The position numbers were made by a program, and so were the translations under genes. The notes beneath the pieces were generated by a model. The model ran no database searches and was not told the DNA's origin. It saw only the letters and a list, made by a program, of their open reading frames with translations. This document shows positions 8,815-20,414 of a stretch of 64,000 bases of DNA, in pieces; position 1 is the stretch's first letter, and every line of letters starts with the position of its first letter. The stretch lies in the NCBI RefSeq assembly GCF_014174215.1, contig NZ_JABEQL010000006.1, forward strand, positions 62,001-126,000, read 5' to 3'. This stretch comes from Gluconacetobacter tumulicola. Lineage in GTDB: Bacteria; Pseudomonadota; Alphaproteobacteria; Acetobacterales; Acetobacteraceae.

Positions 8815-10661
8815 GGCCGGATGCCCAGGCACAGGGCCACGACCGTGCCCGCCGCGATCCAGCCGGCATAGCGGCGGACCTGCCCGCTTTGCATGTGGCT
8901 GAGCATCCGGCCGCCGGCGCGGGCGGTCGCCGCCGTGGCGTCGGACAGGCGGTCGCATATATCGCTCTGGTTCAGTCGGCCGAGTGTGATGAACGGGCGC
9001 ACGAGCAGCGTGTCATAGAGCGTGTCGAATCCCCAGCCGGTGCGTGCCAGGCGGGCGATTGCGTCTTCTGGCGGCCTTCGCGCCTGTGTGCGGGGTCGCC
9101 ACAATAGCCATGCCACGCCGACACCGGCGAGCGGCACCAGTGAGCCCGCCCACAATAGCCATGAGGGGCCCTCGGCCATCGGTGTGCCGAACAGGGGCGA
9201 CAGGAGGTGCGACAATAGATGCACCGGGGCGATGGTGTCGGGCATTTCCATCCATCCACCCGCCAGTGCGAGAATGGCGAGGCAGGCGAGGGGAATGGCC
9301 ATTGTCGCGCCGGTGCGGCCCGTGGGTTCCGTGTGCCGGGTTCCGAGGAACACGATGAAGACGCAGCGGAAGATATAGATCGCCGTTGCGAAGGCGCCGA
9401 GCAGGGCGCCGGCCCAGAGCAGGGGATTGGCGTGCCACGCGCCCTGGAGAATCATCTCCTTGCTGTAGAATCCGGCCGTCAGCAGCGGCAGGCCGGCCAA
9501 TGCCGCAGCCCCTGCCAGGAAGGCGACGAACACGTCCGGCATGGCGGGTGCCAGTCCGCCCATCTGGTAGATATCCTGCCGGTGATGGACGCGCAGGATG
9601 ACCGCGCCGGCCGCCATGAACAGCAGGGCCTTGAAGAAGGCGTGGGTGACCAGATGGAAGATCGCCGCCTGCCAGGCGCCGGTGCCGAGGGCCAGGAACA
9701 TGTAGCCGATCTGGCTCATGGTCGAATAGGCGAGGATACGCTTGATGTCGGTCTGTACCAGGGCACTGCCGGCGGCCAGCAGTAATGTGATCAATCCAAC
9801 CAGTGCTACCGCCGTCATCGCGGGGGGGACCGCCATGAACAGGGGGTGCAGGCGTGCGATCAGATAGACGCCGGCGGTGACCATGGTCGCGGCATGGATC
9901 AGGGCGGAGACCGGGGTGGGACCGGCCATGGCGTCGGGTAGCCAGGTCTGGAGCGGCACTTGCGCGGATTTGGCGAGGGCGCCCCCCAGCAGCAGGAAAG
10001 CGGCCGTTGTCGGCAGCAGTTGGGCCGGGCTGGTGGCCACGATGTGCAGCAGGGCCGCGATATCCAGCGTGCCGGCCTGGGTGGCCAGCAGCAGGAGGCC
10101 GCAGAGCATCGCCGCGTCGCCGATGCGGGTGACGATAAAGGCCTTGCGCGCGGCGACGACGTTGGCGGTGTCGGTATGCCAGAAGCCGATCAGGAGATAG
10201 GAGCAGATCCCCACGCCTTCCCAGCCGATATACAGGCTCAGCAGGTCTGATGAGAAGACCAGGACCAGCATCGCCGCGACGAACAGGGTCATGCAGCCGA
10301 AGAAGCGGGCGATGTCAGGGTCGTCGTGCATATAGCCGCAGGCGTAAAGCAGGATCAGGAAGCCGACGCCGGTGACCACCAGCATCATGACCAGCGAGAG
10401 CGGGTCGAGGGCGAATGCGATCCGGGTGCTAAAGCCTTCGACCTGCATCCACGACCAGAGTGTCACATGCAGGGCGCCGGTGGGCGGAGGGGATGCCAGA
10501 AAACCGGTAGCGAGCCGGCCGGCCAGCAGGGCCGAGAGCCCGACCGATCCGGCGCCGATCACGCAGGAGGGGCGCGCAGACAGGCGGCCGGCCGAAACGA
10601 ACAGGATTCCAGCCGCGAGAAGGGGGAAGACGACGATCAACGGCAGGAGCAGAGCGTCCAT
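8811..10661 (-). CDS. nuoL: NADH-quinone oxidoreductase subunit L
   Basis: The distal antiporter-like membrane subunit, 616 residues against 613 in E. coli. Recognisable parts are the [18 protein letters not shown] helix, [20 protein letters not shown] with its conserved Glu, [31 protein letters not shown] (split over helices) and [20 protein letters not shown]. The C-terminal region includes the long lateral helix typical of NuoL. Four bases separate it from nuoK. Confidence 0.96.
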   Translation of the reverse strand: MDALLLPLIVVFPLLAAGILFVSAGRLSARPSCVIGAGSVGLSALLAGRLATGFLASPPPTGALHVTLWSWMQVEGFSTRIAFALDPLSLVMMLVVTGVGFLILLYACGYMHDDPDIARFFGCMTLFVAAMLVLVFSSDLLSLYIGWEGVGICSYLLIGFWHTDTANVVAARKAFIVTRIGDAAMLCGLLLLATQAGTLDIAALLHIVATSPAQLLPTTAAFLLLGGALAKSAQVPLQTWLPDAMAGPTPVSALIHAATMVTAGVYLIARLHPLFMAVPPAMTAVALVGLITLLLAAGSALVQTDIKRILAYSTMSQIGYMFLALGTGAWQAAIFHLVTHAFFKALLFMAAGAVILRVHHRQDIYQMGGLAPAMPDVFVAFLAGAAALAGLPLLTAGFYSKEMILQGAWHANPLLWAGALLGAFATAIYIFRCVFIVFLGTRHTEPTGRTGATMAIPLACLAILALAGGWMEMPDTIAPVHLLSHLLSPLFGTPMAEGPSWLLWAGSLVPLAGVGVAWLLWRPRTQARRPPEDAIARLARTGWGFDTLYDTLLVRPFITLGRLNQSDICDRLSDATAATARAGGRMLSHMQSGQVRRYAGWIAAGTVVALCLGIRP

Positions 10662-10665
10662 TTCC

Positions 10666-10977
10666 CTATCCCTTCAGTCGGTTGCCGGTATCGGCGTCCA
10701 GTGTCGGGCGGCCGGCGGCATGCAGGCGCAGGATGATGGCCAGCCCGACGGCGGCCTCGGCGGCGGCGAGCGACAGGATCATCAGGAACATCACCTGTCC
10801 CTGTGCCGCGTGCCAGCGCGCGCCGGCGGCGATGAAGGCCAGCGCCGCCGCGTTCAGCATGATCTCGATGGACATCAGCATCAGCAGCAGGTTGCGCCGG
10901 GCCAGCACGCCCAGCAGGCCGGTGGCGAACAGGATGGTGGCCAGCAGCAGCGCCTGAGTGGGAGAGGCGGCGCTCAT
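10666..10977 (-). CDS. nuoK: NADH-quinone oxidoreductase subunit K
   Basis: A small membrane subunit of 103 residues with three helices, close to the usual 100. It carries the two buried glutamates typical of NuoK (SIEIMLNAA and AAAEAAVGLAI). It helps couple quinone reduction to the antiporter subunits. It starts one base after the nuoJ stop codon. Confidence 0.95.
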   Translation of the reverse strand: MSAASPTQALLLATILFATGLLGVLARRNLLLMLMSIEIMLNAAALAFIAAGARWHAAQGQVMFLMILSLAAAEAAVGLAIILRLHAAGRPTLDADTGNRLKG

Positions 10978-10978
10978 C

Positions 10979-11506
10979 TCACGCCTCTTCTGTCGCGGTG
11001 CCGGTGCCGCGGATGTTGCTGCCGATGTGAAAGGCGCTGACCAGACCGGTGAGAAGCAGGAAGGAGGCCAGCTCCACGCTCAGCACGTAGGGTCCGTAGA
11101 GCATGATGCCGACGGCCTGCGGTCCGATCGGAACCAGGGTGTCGGGACCCGCCGTGGGCGGCAAGGCGCGCAGCGTGATACAGAGTGCGGCCAGCAGCAG
11201 GCACGCGAGGATGGCAGGGCCAATCCAGATTCCGGGTGCCATCCAGTGCCGTTCCCGGTCGCGGTCCGTCCGGCCCAGATTGAGCATCATCACCACGAAG
11301 ACGAACAGCACTATAACGGCGCCCGCATAGATGATGATTTCCAGCATCGCGGCGAACGGTGCGCCCAGTGCCTGGAACACGCCGGCGAGCGACAGCAGGA
11401 GTACGACGAGATACAGCAACGCATGCACCGGGACCGCCCGCGTGATGACCATGATGGCGGCGCAGGCGGCGACCAGCGAGAAGAGGATGAAGGGGAGGTC
11501 CGACAT
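10979..11506 (-). CDS. nuoJ: NADH-quinone oxidoreductase subunit J
   Basis: A membrane subunit of 175 residues with five predicted helices. The conserved third-helix stretch EIIIYAGAVIVLFVFVVMML, with its pi-bulge region (YAGAV), is unmistakable. The start is ATG 11506, 14 bases after the nuoI stop. The longer open frame upstream overlaps nuoI and is not used. Confidence 0.95.
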   Translation of the reverse strand: MSDLPFILFSLVAACAAIMVITRAVPVHALLYLVVLLLSLAGVFQALGAPFAAMLEIIIYAGAVIVLFVFVVMMLNLGRTDRDRERHWMAPGIWIGPAILACLLLAALCITLRALPPTAGPDTLVPIGPQAVGIMLYGPYVLSVELASFLLLTGLVSAFHIGSNIRGTGTATEEA

Positions 11507-11520
11507 GGTGCCTCTCCCGG

Positions 11521-12033
11521 CTATGGCAGCAGGGTGTGGATGTCGACGGGCGGTGCCTCGCGTTCGGCTTCGCCCTTGTCCTTGCCGGGAATTTTCACGC
11601 CGGCGACGCGGAAGAAGCTGTAGTCGGGATATTTTCCGGTGCCGCTGATCAGCAGATCTTCCTTTTCGTAGATCAGGTTCGGCCGCAGATATTCGCTCAT
11701 CTCGAAATCGGGGGTGAGCTGGATGGCGTAGGTCGGGCAGGCTTCCTCGCACATGCCGCAGAAGATGCAGCGGGAGAAGTTGATCCGGAAATAGTCGGGA
11801 TACCATCTGCCGTCCTGCTCGGCCTTTTGCAGGCTGATGCAGTCCACCGGGCAGGCCACGGCGCACAGATTGCAGGCCACGCACCGTTCCATGCCGTCCG
11901 GATCGCGCGAGAGGATGATGCGGCCGCGATAGCGCGGCGGCAGGGGAGGCTTGTGCTCGGGATAGCCCACCGTCACGCGGCGGTGGCCCATATGCAGGAA
12001 GGTCAGCCAGAGGGTGCGCAGGATTCCGAACAT
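11521..12033 (-). CDS. nuoI: NADH-quinone oxidoreductase subunit I (two 4Fe-4S clusters)
   Basis: A ferredoxin-like subunit of 170 residues with two CxxCxxCxxxCP motifs. The first uses Cys51, 54, 57 and 61 ([12 protein letters not shown]) and the second Cys89, 92, 95 and 99 ([12 protein letters not shown]); in the family these bind clusters N6a and N6b. It carries electrons from NuoG towards NuoB. The N-terminal amphipathic segment anchors it at the membrane arm. It starts at ATG 12033, 14 bases after nuoH. Confidence 0.96.
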   Translation of the reverse strand: MFGILRTLWLTFLHMGHRRVTVGYPEHKPPLPPRYRGRIILSRDPDGMERCVACNLCAVACPVDCISLQKAEQDGRWYPDYFRINFSRCIFCGMCEEACPTYAIQLTPDFEMSEYLRPNLIYEKEDLLISGTGKYPDYSFFRVAGVKIPGKDKGEAEREAPPVDIHTLLP

Positions 12034-12047
12034 GGCATGGTCTTCCT

Positions 12048-13004
12048 CTATCCCGGCGCATGCAGGAGCAGGATCGCGCCGGTGGCGGCGATGTTGAGCA
12101 GGGAGAGCGGCAGCAGGATCTTCCAGCCCAGGGCCATCAGCTGGTCGTAGCGCGGGCGGGGGAGTGCCGCGCGCAGCAGGATGAACAGGCAGACCAGAGC
12201 CCCGGTCTTCAGGCCGAACCATAATGCGGGCGGCAGCAGCGGCCCCTGCCAGCCGCCCAGATACAATGTGGCCAGCAGGGCCGAAATCAGGACTACACCG
12301 GCATATTCCGCCAGGAAGAACATGCCGAACTTCATGCCCGAATATTCGGTGTGGAAGCCGGCGCCCAGTTCGTTCTCGCCTTCCGGCAAGTCGAAGGGCA
12401 GGCGGTGCGTCTCCGCCACGCCGGCGAGCGTGAACACCACGCAGCCCAGCGCCTGCGGCACGATGAACCACAGGCCGGACTGTGCCATTACGATGTCGCG
12501 CATGCTGAACGAGCCGGTCTGCATCACGACGCCCAGCACCGACAGGCCCATGAACACTTCGTAGCTGATCATCTGCGCTGCCGCGCGCATGCCGCCCAGA
12601 AGCGCGTATTTGCTGTTGGAGGCCCAGCCGGCCAGCACCACGCCGTAGACGCCCATGCCCATCATCGCCAGCACGAACAGCAGCCCGACATTCAGATTGC
12701 CGGCGATGCTCCAGAACGCGGTGACGGGCACGACGCCGAAGGACAGCAGCACCGTCATCATGCCGATCGCAGGCGCCAGCACGAACACGCCCCGATCGGC
12801 GAAGGGAGGAATCCAGTCCTGTTTGAACAGGATCTTGACGCCGTCGGCCACGGCCTGAAGGATGCCGCCCGGCCCTACGCGATTGGGGCCGTAGCGGTCC
12901 TGCCACAGGCCCAGCAGCCGTCGCTCGAACCAGGTCAGGAAGGTGGCCAGCCCCAGCAGCACTGCAAGGGTCACGCCGATGATCAGCGGCATTGGGGCGG
13001 TCAT
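12048..13004 (-). CDS. nuoH: NADH-quinone oxidoreductase subunit H
   Basis: The membrane subunit that forms much of the quinone chamber, 318 residues and eight helices. Family signatures visible are [21 protein letters not shown] near the N-terminus, the acidic loop [21 protein letters not shown] (loop residues with several conserved Glu/Asp), and [17 protein letters not shown]. The start is ATG 13004, overlapping the nuoG stop as ATGA. Confidence 0.96.
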   Translation of the reverse strand: MTAPMPLIIGVTLAVLLGLATFLTWFERRLLGLWQDRYGPNRVGPGGILQAVADGVKILFKQDWIPPFADRGVFVLAPAIGMMTVLLSFGVVPVTAFWSIAGNLNVGLLFVLAMMGMGVYGVVLAGWASNSKYALLGGMRAAAQMISYEVFMGLSVLGVVMQTGSFSMRDIVMAQSGLWFIVPQALGCVVFTLAGVAETHRLPFDLPEGENELGAGFHTEYSGMKFGMFFLAEYAGVVLISALLATLYLGGWQGPLLPPALWFGLKTGALVCLFILLRAALPRPRYDQLMALGWKILLPLSLLNIAATGAILLLHAPG

Positions 13005-15706
13005 GGCGTATCGTCCCTGTGCAGTTGCACGCGGACGGGGGCGGTGAAAGCGCGGGCGGCCAGATGGGGCGGGCACAGGGCGATGCCAGATGGCAGTGCC
13101 GGATCGTGCCGGATGGGCAGGGTGAGGCGTTCGCCGGCCAGCGTCAGGCTGACCATGCCGCCATCCTGCTGTCCTGCGGGCAACGTGCCGAGGCGCAGGG
13201 TGGCTGGCGTTACGCGCGCGGCGATGGGGGGCGAGAGGGCGCTGAGTTCTTCGGTGCCGAACAGGCGGGGTTCGGGCAGCAGCAGGAGGTCGTCGAGGGC
13301 GGTGACGAAGGGGACGGGAATGTCATGATGCCATTCGGGGACCTGGGCAGGGATGCCGCCATCCAGCAGGCGCGTGCCGGCATCGCCACCCCGCATCGGG
13401 CCGCCGATTTCCTGCTGGAAGCGGTTGAGGGACTGGACGGAGTTCCAGCCGGGGGCGTGATAGAAGGGCACCAGGGCTCCGGGCATGTCCGGGGAATAGG
13501 CGCCTTCCATAGAGGGCGAGAGCGGGGTGTCGGGCGATTGCGGCAAGGGGCGGTCGTGGACGCTGATATTGGCCCGGACAGCCGTGCGACCGCTGATGCG
13601 TGCCGGTTCGCTGCGGAGCCTGCGGCCGTCGAGGCGGTATCCGGCGTCGGGCGCGGCGTCGATGATGCGGGACAGGGCCGGGATATCGTGCGCTATTGTG
13701 GCCACGATCTGGTCCAGGTTCGTCCATTCGGGTGCATCCGCGTGGGTGGCGGCCTGGGTGAACTGTTGGGTCCAGCGCCAGCTTTCCTGAACCGGCATGG
13801 TGGGGGTGAGTGCCGGCAGGAAGCGTTGGGCGCGGCCTTCGGTGTTGACCAGCGTGCCGCCGCTCTCGGCGAAACTGGCGGCCGGCAGTACGAGGTCCGC
13901 GCGTTCGGCCAGTCTTGTGGCGATATGGTCGATGACCACGAGGTGGGGCACGGCGGCCAGGAGTTCGTCCAGTGTTGCGGCATCCAGCCGGCGGGTCAGG
14001 TCGTTTTCCACCACCACCAGCGTGCCGATGTGCCCTGTGCGGGCCATGGTGCGCACCGCGTCGAGCGGGATACCGCCTGTCAGAGCCATGCCCATGCTGT
14101 TGCAGTCGGGAACCACCAGTGACAGCGCCGCGTCCGCGCCGGTGGCATGCAGGGCGGTGGCGATGTTGGCGGCGGCGTGGATGAGAGCGGCGTTGGCGTA
14201 TTGCAGGCCGGCGATGATCAAGGGGCGGCGGCCGGCGCGCAAGGCGGTGGCGATCGTGTCCGCCAGTCGGGATTCCGTCTCCGACAGGTCCGGCGCATCG
14301 GGCGCCGAACCGTCGAGGCGGTGGGCGACGGCGAAGCCCAGGCGCGCGATGGCGTCGGGTGCCGCGCGGTGAGCCGTGGCCGCTATCGGATCGAGGTCGG
14401 TGGCGGCGGGTGTCAGCACCATCAGCGGCGAGGGGGCGTCGGAGCCCAGCATGCGCACGGCGGCGTCCATCCAGTGCGGCACTTTCGCCGTGTCGGCGGC
14501 GGGGAAAGCAGCCCGGCGCAGGGTCTGGCGCAGGGTCAGGCTCAGGCGCGGGGCGGTGACGCAGACATCCTCGCCCAGTACCAGGACGGCGTCGGCGGAT
14601 TCCATGTCGTGCAGGCTGGGGTTGCGGGCCGGCGTTGCGCGCAGGAGGGCTGGGACCTGCATGGTCAGGTTATGCTCAAGCTGCGTCAGTCCGGTCGAAA
14701 ACCGGTCAGGGCCGGTAAGGCAGCGCAGGGCGAAGTTCGATTCCAGCGACGCCCGTGTCGATCCGATGCCCACGATTGGGCCGTCCTTGGCCATGACGGC
14801 GAACCGTTCCAGTGCGGTTGCCATCGAGATGGGAACGGGGATGCCGTCCTGGCGCAGGATGGGCGCGCGCAGGCGGGTGGGGGCGCTGGTGAATCCGTGG
14901 CCGTAGCGCCCGCGATCGCACAGGAAATAGCGATTGACCGCCTCGTGATAGCGATTGATCACCCGGCGGACCGTGCCTTGCCGAGCATTGACGATGGTGT
15001 TGCAGCCCACGGCGCAGTGCGCGCAGACCGAGGGTGCGCCGCGCATGTCCCATTTGCGGCTGTAGACCGCCGAGAACGGTTTGTCGGTGAAGACGCCGGT
15101 GGGGCAGACTTCCACGAGATTGCCGCTGAAGGCGCTTTCCAGCGCGCCATCTTCGTGGCGGCCGAAATAGAGGTCGTTATGGGCTGCGAAGGCCGCCAGA
15201 TCCTCGCCGCCGGCATAGTCGCGATAGAAGCGTACGCAGCGATAGCAGCCGATGCAGCGATTCATTTCGTGATTGATGAACGGCCCCAGATTCTGGTTGC
15301 GGTGGGTGCGTTTGGTGAAGCGGTAGCGGCGTGAAACATGGCCGGTCATCACCGTCATGTCCTGGAGGTGGCATTCGCCGCCCTCCGGGCAGACCGGGCA
15401 GTCATGCGGGTGGTTGGTCATCAGCCATTCGACGACACCGGCGCGGAATTCCCGCGCCTGGGGATCGTCGATAGACAGGATCGCGCCGTCGGTGACCTGC
15501 GTCATGCAGGCCATGATGATGCGGCCCGTTTTGTCGTCGGGGCCGCTGAACTGCTTGATGGCGCACTGGCGGCAGGCGCCCACCGAGCCGAGGTCGGGGT
15601 GCCAGCAGAAATAGGGCAGGTCGGCACCGGCCTCCAGGCAGGCTTGCAGCAGATTCTCGTCCGTGCGGGCGGGGCAGGCGCGGCCATCGACCAGGATCGT
15701 CGCCAT
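13001..15706 (-). CDS. nuoG: NADH-quinone oxidoreductase subunit G (iron-sulfur, molybdopterin-oxidoreductase fold)
   Basis: A peripheral-arm subunit of 901 residues. The N-terminal ferredoxin-like domain has [16 protein letters not shown], for the 2Fe-2S cluster. Next come the HxxxCxxC-type site ([12 protein letters not shown]) and the 4Fe-4S site [12 protein letters not shown]. It also has the extra motif CAHCAVGC followed by 27 residues and another Cys ([10 protein letters not shown]). This CxxCxxxC-x27-C pattern is the N7 site found in E. coli-type NuoG and absent from most mitochondrial-type proteins. The rest is the large degenerate molybdopterin-oxidoreductase-like domain. The size matches E. 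coli NuoG (908). Confidence 0.95.
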   Translation of the reverse strand: MATILVDGRACPARTDENLLQACLEAGADLPYFCWHPDLGSVGACRQCAIKQFSGPDDKTGRIIMACMTQVTDGAILSIDDPQAREFRAGVVEWLMTNHPHDCPVCPEGGECHLQDMTVMTGHVSRRYRFTKRTHRNQNLGPFINHEMNRCIGCYRCVRFYRDYAGGEDLAAFAAHNDLYFGRHEDGALESAFSGNLVEVCPTGVFTDKPFSAVYSRKWDMRGAPSVCAHCAVGCNTIVNARQGTVRRVINRYHEAVNRYFLCDRGRYGHGFTSAPTRLRAPILRQDGIPVPISMATALERFAVMAKDGPIVGIGSTRASLESNFALRCLTGPDRFSTGLTQLEHNLTMQVPALLRATPARNPSLHDMESADAVLVLGEDVCVTAPRLSLTLRQTLRRAAFPAADTAKVPHWMDAAVRMLGSDAPSPLMVLTPAATDLDPIAATAHRAAPDAIARLGFAVAHRLDGSAPDAPDLSETESRLADTIATALRAGRRPLIIAGLQYANAALIHAAANIATALHATGADAALSLVVPDCNSMGMALTGGIPLDAVRTMARTGHIGTLVVVENDLTRRLDAATLDELLAAVPHLVVIDHIATRLAERADLVLPAASFAESGGTLVNTEGRAQRFLPALTPTMPVQESWRWTQQFTQAATHADAPEWTNLDQIVATIAHDIPALSRIIDAAPDAGYRLDGRRLRSEPARISGRTAVRANISVHDRPLPQSPDTPLSPSMEGAYSPDMPGALVPFYHAPGWNSVQSLNRFQQEIGGPMRGGDAGTRLLDGGIPAQVPEWHHDIPVPFVTALDDLLLLPEPRLFGTEELSALSPPIAARVTPATLRLGTLPAGQQDGGMVSLTLAGERLTLPIRHDPALPSGIALCPPHLAARAFTAPVRVQLHRDDTP

Positions 15707-15719
15707 GGTCCCGTTCCTT

Positions 15720-17015
15720 CTATGCGGCGTGACGCAGCGGGCAGGCCCGCTGGCGGATGTGGGCGTCGAATTCCTCGCGGAACAGCTTCAGGCCGCTGGC
15801 CAGCGGGGCCATGGCGCCCGGTGCGTGCGCGCAGAAGGTGCGGCCCATAGGGCCGATCATGCGGGCATGGTCGTGCAGCCGGTCCAGATCCTCGGGCTCG
15901 CCGGTGCCGTTCTCGATGGCGTTCAGCAGGCGCTCGACCCAGGGCAGGCCGTCGCGGCAGGGCGTGCACCAGCCGCAGGATTCCTGCGCGAAGAAATGTT
16001 CCAGATTATGCAGCATGCCGATGGGGCAGGTCCGGTCGTCAAGCAGGATGGCCAGGCCGGTGCCTAGCCGGCTGCCGGCCTTTTCCACCGCGCCATAGTC
16101 CATCGGTATGTCGATCTGCCCGGCATCGAGGAACGCCGTGGAGGCGCCCCCGGGCAGCAGGGCGCGCAGCCGGTAGCCGTCGCGCATGCCGCCGGCATGG
16201 TCCTCGATGATCGCGCGCAGGGGGGTGCCCATCGGCAGTTCCCACGCGCCCGGCCGGCGCACGCGGCCGCTGACACCGTAGAGCTTGGTGCCGCTGTCCG
16301 GGCCTAGGCCGAGTGAGACGAACCATTCTGCGCCGTTGGTGACGATGTGCGGCAGGTTGCACAGGGTCTCGACATTGTTGACGACGCTGGGGGCGCCCCA
16401 TAGCCCGCCAACCTGCGGGAAGGGCGGTTTGCTGCGCGGCTGCGCCCGGCGGCCTTCCAGCGCGGTCAGCAGCGCGGTTTCCTCGCCGCAGATATAGCGG
16501 CCGCCGCTGGCATGGACGTGGATCTCGAACCCGAAGCCGGAGCCCAGGATGTTCTCGCCCAGCCATCCGACCTGCCGGGCTTCCGCGATCGCGCGGTTTA
16601 GCCGGTTCAGCGCCAGATGATATTCGCCGCGCAGGAAGATCACGCCATGGCCGGCCTGGATCGCGTAGCCGGCGATGATCATGCCTTCGATCAACTGTAA
16701 GGGATTCCCTTCCAGCAGCATTCGGTCCTTGAAGGTGCCGGGCTCCATCTCGTCGGCGTTGGCGATCAGGTATTTGCGGCGGGTGGCGGCGGGGTCCTTG
16801 GGGACGAAGCTCCATTTCTGGCCGGTGCCGAAGCCCGCCCCGCCGCGGCCGCGCAGTTTCGATGCGGTGACCATGTCGATCACCGCGTCCGGCGTCATGT
16901 CGCGCAGGGCGCGGCGGACCGCCTGCCAGCCGCCGGCGCGGCCATAGGCGGCGCAATCGGGCGGGCCGTCGGGGAGGCCGATCATGGAGGTGAGGGGGCG
17001 GTCGGTTATGGTCAT
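15720..17015 (-). CDS. nuoF: NADH-quinone oxidoreductase subunit F (FMN and NADH binding)
   Basis: The flavoprotein that takes hydride from NADH, 431 residues. It shows the Gly-rich nucleotide-binding stretch KLRGRGGAGFGTGQKW, the ANADEMEPGTFKDR segment, YICGEETALLTALEG and the C-terminal N3 4Fe-4S site SCGWCTPCRDG with a later Cys in TFCAHAPGA. It starts at ATG 17015 and overlaps the nuoE stop. The much longer open frame upstream of this ATG lies over nuoE and is not coding. Confidence 0.96.
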   Translation of the reverse strand: MTITDRPLTSMIGLPDGPPDCAAYGRAGGWQAVRRALRDMTPDAVIDMVTASKLRGRGGAGFGTGQKWSFVPKDPAATRRKYLIANADEMEPGTFKDRMLLEGNPLQLIEGMIIAGYAIQAGHGVIFLRGEYHLALNRLNRAIAEARQVGWLGENILGSGFGFEIHVHASGGRYICGEETALLTALEGRRAQPRSKPPFPQVGGLWGAPSVVNNVETLCNLPHIVTNGAEWFVSLGLGPDSGTKLYGVSGRVRRPGAWELPMGTPLRAIIEDHAGGMRDGYRLRALLPGGASTAFLDAGQIDIPMDYGAVEKAGSRLGTGLAILLDDRTCPIGMLHNLEHFFAQESCGWCTPCRDGLPWVERLLNAIENGTGEPEDLDRLHDHARMIGPMGRTFCAHAPGAMAPLASGLKLFREEFDAHIRQRACPLRHAA

Positions 17016-17506
17016 GGCGTGGGGGCCCGCAGGGTGTCGGCCAGTTGCTCCGCCGTCTCGGCGGTCAGGTCGCCGTGGAGGGTCCGGTCCACCAGCATGG
17101 CAGGCGCGTGGTCGCAATGGCCGAGGCAGACGATCGGCAGCAGCGTGACGGCACCGTCCGCCGTGGTTTCGCCCGGGCGGATGCCCAGCCGGGCTTGCAG
17201 GCGGGCGCAGACGGCGTCGCGGCCCATGATCCAGCAGGAGACGCTGTCGCACAGCAGGATGACGTGTCGCCCGACCGGGCGGCGGAAGATCAGGTTGAAA
17301 TAGGTGGCGATACCGTCGAGATCGGCTGGCGACATGCCGAGCAGGGATGCAGTTTCGGCCAGATGTGCGTCGCTGACCCAGCCGAAATGGTCCTGCACCA
17401 TCGTCAGCGCGGAGACCGAGGCTGCGCGGGGCCGGTGCTCGGCCTGGGCGAGATCGGTGATCCGTGTCCGCAATTCGGGGGGGAGCGGGGCGTCAGCGGT
17501 CGACAT
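17012..17506 (-). CDS. nuoE: NADH-quinone oxidoreductase subunit E (2Fe-2S)
   Basis: A thioredoxin-fold 2Fe-2S subunit of 164 residues that pairs with NuoF. The four cluster cysteines are visible as CDSVSC and CLGHCDHAP. The conserved [15 protein letters not shown] segment lies just before them. It starts 14 bases inside the end of nuoCD, so translation is coupled. Confidence 0.95.
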   Translation of the reverse strand: MSTADAPLPPELRTRITDLAQAEHRPRAASVSALTMVQDHFGWVSDAHLAETASLLGMSPADLDGIATYFNLIFRRPVGRHVILLCDSVSCWIMGRDAVCARLQARLGIRPGETTADGAVTLLPIVCLGHCDHAPAMLVDRTLHGDLTAETAEQLADTLRAPTP

Positions 17507-19274
17507 CGGCCATCACGAAATCGATGCTGCCGATGATGGCGATCAGGTCGGCGATCATGGCGCCGCGGCTGATCAGCGGGATCATCTGCAGATGGGGGAA
17601 AGAGGGGGTACGGATGCGTGTGCGGTAGGACATCGTGCCGCCGTCGCTGATCAGGTGATACTGGTTGAGCCCCTTGGTGGCCTCGACGCAGCCGCGTGCC
17701 TCGCCGGGCGGAATGACCGGGCCCCAGCTCACATTCAGGAAATGATGGATCAGGGTTTCGATGTCGTGCATCGTCCGCGCCCTGGGCGGCGGGGTGGTAA
17801 GCGGATGGTCCGCCTTGATCGGGCCGGCGGGCATGTTGTCGACGCACTGGCGGACGATGCGCAGGCTCTGGCGGATTTCGGCGATGTGTACCACCACGCG
17901 GTCGTAGCAATCGCCGTTCGTGGCTGTCGGGATATCGAATTCGAGCTGGTCGTAGCAGGCATAGGGCGCGCGGCGGCGGTAATCCCATTCTAGCCCGCAG
18001 GCGCGCAGGCCGGGGCCGGTGACGCCCCATTCGATGGCCTCGCGCAGCGAGTAGGCGCCGACGCCCTTGGTGCGCGCGCGGAAAATGCCGTTGCGCATCA
18101 CCATTTTCTCGTATTCGTCGAGGCGTTTCGGCAGATAGTCGAGAAAGGTGCGGATCAGCCCGTCCCAGCCGGTCGGCAGATCCATCGCGACGCCGCCGAT
18201 ACGGAAGAAGGCCGGATGCATGCGAAAGCCGCAGATGGCTTCGATGATCTCGAATACCCGCTCGCGGTCGGTGAACATGTAGAATACGGGCGAAAGCTGG
18301 CCGACATCCTGGCTCATGGTGCCGTAGAACACCAGGTGGCTGGCGATGCGGAACAGTTCCGCCAGCATCACGCGGATCATCTGCGCGCGGGGGGGCACCT
18401 GAATGCCCGCCAGCGTTTCCACCGCCATGACGTAGGGGAAATTGTTCATCACGCCGCCCAGATAATCGACGCGATCGGTGTAGGGGATGTAGCTGTGCCA
18501 GGATTGGCGCTCGCCCATTTTCTCGGCGCCGCGATGGTGAAAGCCGATATCGGGCACGGCATCGACGATGCGTTCGCCCTCCAGTTGCAGCACGATGCGG
18601 AACACGCCGTGCACGCTGGGATGGTTGGGGCCGAGATTGAGGAACATGAAATCGGTGTTCGCCGAATGGCGCCGCATGCCCCACTGGCCGGGATCGAAGC
18701 GCAGGGCTTCCTGCTCGCGTTTCTCCTGATCCTCGGTCAGGCTATAGGGCGGCATTTCGGTGGCGCGGGCGTAATGGTCCTTGCGCAGCGGGTGGCCGAC
18801 CCATGTTGGCGGCGTCAGGATGCGGCGCTGGAACGGGTGCCCGTCGAAGACGATGCCGAACAGGTCCCAGGCCTCGCATTCGTACCAGTTCGCGTTCGGC
18901 CACAGGTCGGTGATGGTGGGGGCGTGCGGGCGGTCTTCCGGCAGGGGGACCTTCACGCGCAGTTCGTCGCCGGCGTCGGCGAAGGAGAGCAGGTGATAGA
19001 CCAGGGTGAAGGCGGATGCGGGCTGGTTGCGGCGATGCGTGCGTTCGCGCTCGTCGATCACCGTCAGGTCGAAGAGCATGCGCAGTGCTGTGTCCGGCTG
19101 TTTCAGGCGGGCGAGGGCATCATGCACAGCCTGCCGCGCGATCCAGACCGTCGGCACGGCGTCGCGTGTTGGCTCGATGGCCAGGATCGCGGGCGTGGAG
19201 GCGTGCGTCACCTGCGCGAACATGGTGTCGGGCGCGCGAAGATCGGCCGGCCGGGGTGGGGTGGCCACGATCAT
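17493..19274 (-). CDS. nuoCD: NADH-quinone oxidoreductase subunits C and D, fused
   Basis: One protein of 593 residues joins the NuoC domain (about 1-190, with [21 protein letters not shown] near its end) to the NuoD domain (from about 205, [19 protein letters not shown]). NuoD is the 49-kDa-type subunit that shapes the quinone site; the HPSVHG histidine and GAEKMGERQ region are present. Fusion is typical of E. coli and its relatives, while most alphaproteobacterial complex I operons have separate genes. The length is close to E. coli NuoCD (600). Confidence 0.96.
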   Translation of the reverse strand: MIVATPPRPADLRAPDTMFAQVTHASTPAILAIEPTRDAVPTVWIARQAVHDALARLKQPDTALRMLFDLTVIDERERTHRRNQPASAFTLVYHLLSFADAGDELRVKVPLPEDRPHAPTITDLWPNANWYECEAWDLFGIVFDGHPFQRRILTPPTWVGHPLRKDHYARATEMPPYSLTEDQEKREQEALRFDPGQWGMRRHSANTDFMFLNLGPNHPSVHGVFRIVLQLEGERIVDAVPDIGFHHRGAEKMGERQSWHSYIPYTDRVDYLGGVMNNFPYVMAVETLAGIQVPPRAQMIRVMLAELFRIASHLVFYGTMSQDVGQLSPVFYMFTDRERVFEIIEAICGFRMHPAFFRIGGVAMDLPTGWDGLIRTFLDYLPKRLDEYEKMVMRNGIFRARTKGVGAYSLREAIEWGVTGPGLRACGLEWDYRRRAPYACYDQLEFDIPTATNGDCYDRVVVHIAEIRQSLRIVRQCVDNMPAGPIKADHPLTTPPPRARTMHDIETLIHHFLNVSWGPVIPPGEARGCVEATKGLNQYHLISDGGTMSYRTRIRTPSFPHLQMIPLISRGAMIADLIAIIGSIDFVMADVDR

Positions 19275-19286
19275 CGTCGCCCCCGT

Positions 19287-19928
19287 TCAGAGCGCGTCGG
19301 GAGAGCGGAGGTCGCGCGCCGCGCGGCGTATGTCGCGCCTGGCGTCGCGCATGCTGGGTGGTGTCATGCATTCGATGCCTTGCGGGCCGACCATCCAGCT
19401 CAGCGGACGCCGTTGGGTGCCGATGGCGTTCTGCAACAGCATCAGCCCTTCCAGCAGCGCGTCGGGGCGCGGCGGGCAGCCGGGCACGTAGACATCGACC
19501 GGCAGGAAGGAATCCACGCCCTGCACCACGCTGTAGATGTCGTACATGCCGCCTGAATTGGCACATGATCCCATCGAGATGACCCAGCGCGGCTCCAGCA
19601 TCTGATCGTAGAGATACTTGATGATCGGGGCCATCTTCACGAATACGGTGCCGGAGATGACGATCAGGTCGGCCTCGCGCGGGGTGGCGCGCAGCACTTC
19701 GGACCCGAAACGGGCGATGTCGTATTTGCTGGTGAAGGCCGTCGCCATTTCGACATAGCAGCAGGAGAGGCCGAAATTGAACGGCCAGATCGAATTCTTC
19801 TGGCCCCAGGACACGAAATCCTGCAGGCGGCCCATGACCAGGTTGCGCCGGACCGCCTCGGTCACGGTCGGGTTCTCCGGTCGCGCGGAGGCTGGGGTGG
19901 CCGAGGCCGAGGTCAGGGACCAGCGCAT
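19287..19928 (-). CDS. nuoB: NADH-quinone oxidoreductase subunit B (cluster N2)
   Basis: The subunit that carries the terminal cluster N2, 213 residues from ATG 19928. The adjacent cysteines of GLSCCYVEM and the later Cys of [11 protein letters not shown] and [11 protein letters not shown] are all present. The quinone-side segment [17 protein letters not shown] is also there. It starts two bases after the nuoA stop. The start leaves a polar N-terminal stretch of about 20 residues before the conserved region. Confidence 0.96.
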   Translation of the reverse strand: MRWSLTSASATPASARPENPTVTEAVRRNLVMGRLQDFVSWGQKNSIWPFNFGLSCCYVEMATAFTSKYDIARFGSEVLRATPREADLIVISGTVFVKMAPIIKYLYDQMLEPRWVISMGSCANSGGMYDIYSVVQGVDSFLPVDVYVPGCPPRPDALLEGLMLLQNAIGTQRRPLSWMVGPQGIECMTPPSMRDARRDIRRAARDLRSPDAL

Positions 19929-19930
19929 GC

Positions 19931-20347
19931 CTATGATACCTTTCGGGCCAGCCGCTGCGTGGGGCCCCATTCCAGGCCCCCGCTGCGCCACAGATAGGCC
20001 AGTGCGATCCCCAGGTAGACCGTGAACAGGAGCACCGCGGCGTAGCCCTGCCACCCGGCCTGCCGCACGATCGGGGCCCACGAGAACAGGAAGACCGCCT
20101 CGGCATCGAAGATCACGAAGAACACGGCGATCAGATAATATTGCACGGGCAGGCGCAGATGGGCCGAGCCTACGGGCAGGATGCCGGATTCGAACGGCAG
20201 GTTCATCGATGCGCCACGGGCGGGGCCGACACGCCGGTTGCCGGTGACGGAAGCCAGGGCCAGCATCACCGACAGCAGGGCTGCGATGGCGATGGCATAG
20301 AGCATCAGGGGATGCAGCGCACAGAAGCTCCACATGGACAACACCAT
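19931..20347 (-). CDS. nuoA: NADH-quinone oxidoreductase subunit A
   Basis: The first gene of the nuo operon: a three-helix membrane subunit of up to 138 residues. It has the loop [19 protein letters not shown] and the second helix [19 protein letters not shown] with its conserved FDAE. The start is uncertain: ATG 20347 and ATG 20335 are both possible and neither has a good ribosome site. Only 67 bases separate it from the efflux operon upstream on the same strand, so its promoter is either there or within the outer-membrane-factor gene. Confidence 0.93.
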   Translation of the reverse strand: MVLSMWSFCALHPLMLYAIAIAALLSVMLALASVTGNRRVGPARGASMNLPFESGILPVGSAHLRLPVQYYLIAVFFVIFDAEAVFLFSWAPIVRQAGWQGYAAVLLFTVYLGIALAYLWRSGGLEWGPTQRLARKVS

Positions 20348-20414
20348 CGGGTTGTCGCCGCTGAACGTGTGCCGCGGATGCCAGGTTGCAGGACGGGAAA
20401 TCTTTGCCGAATAT

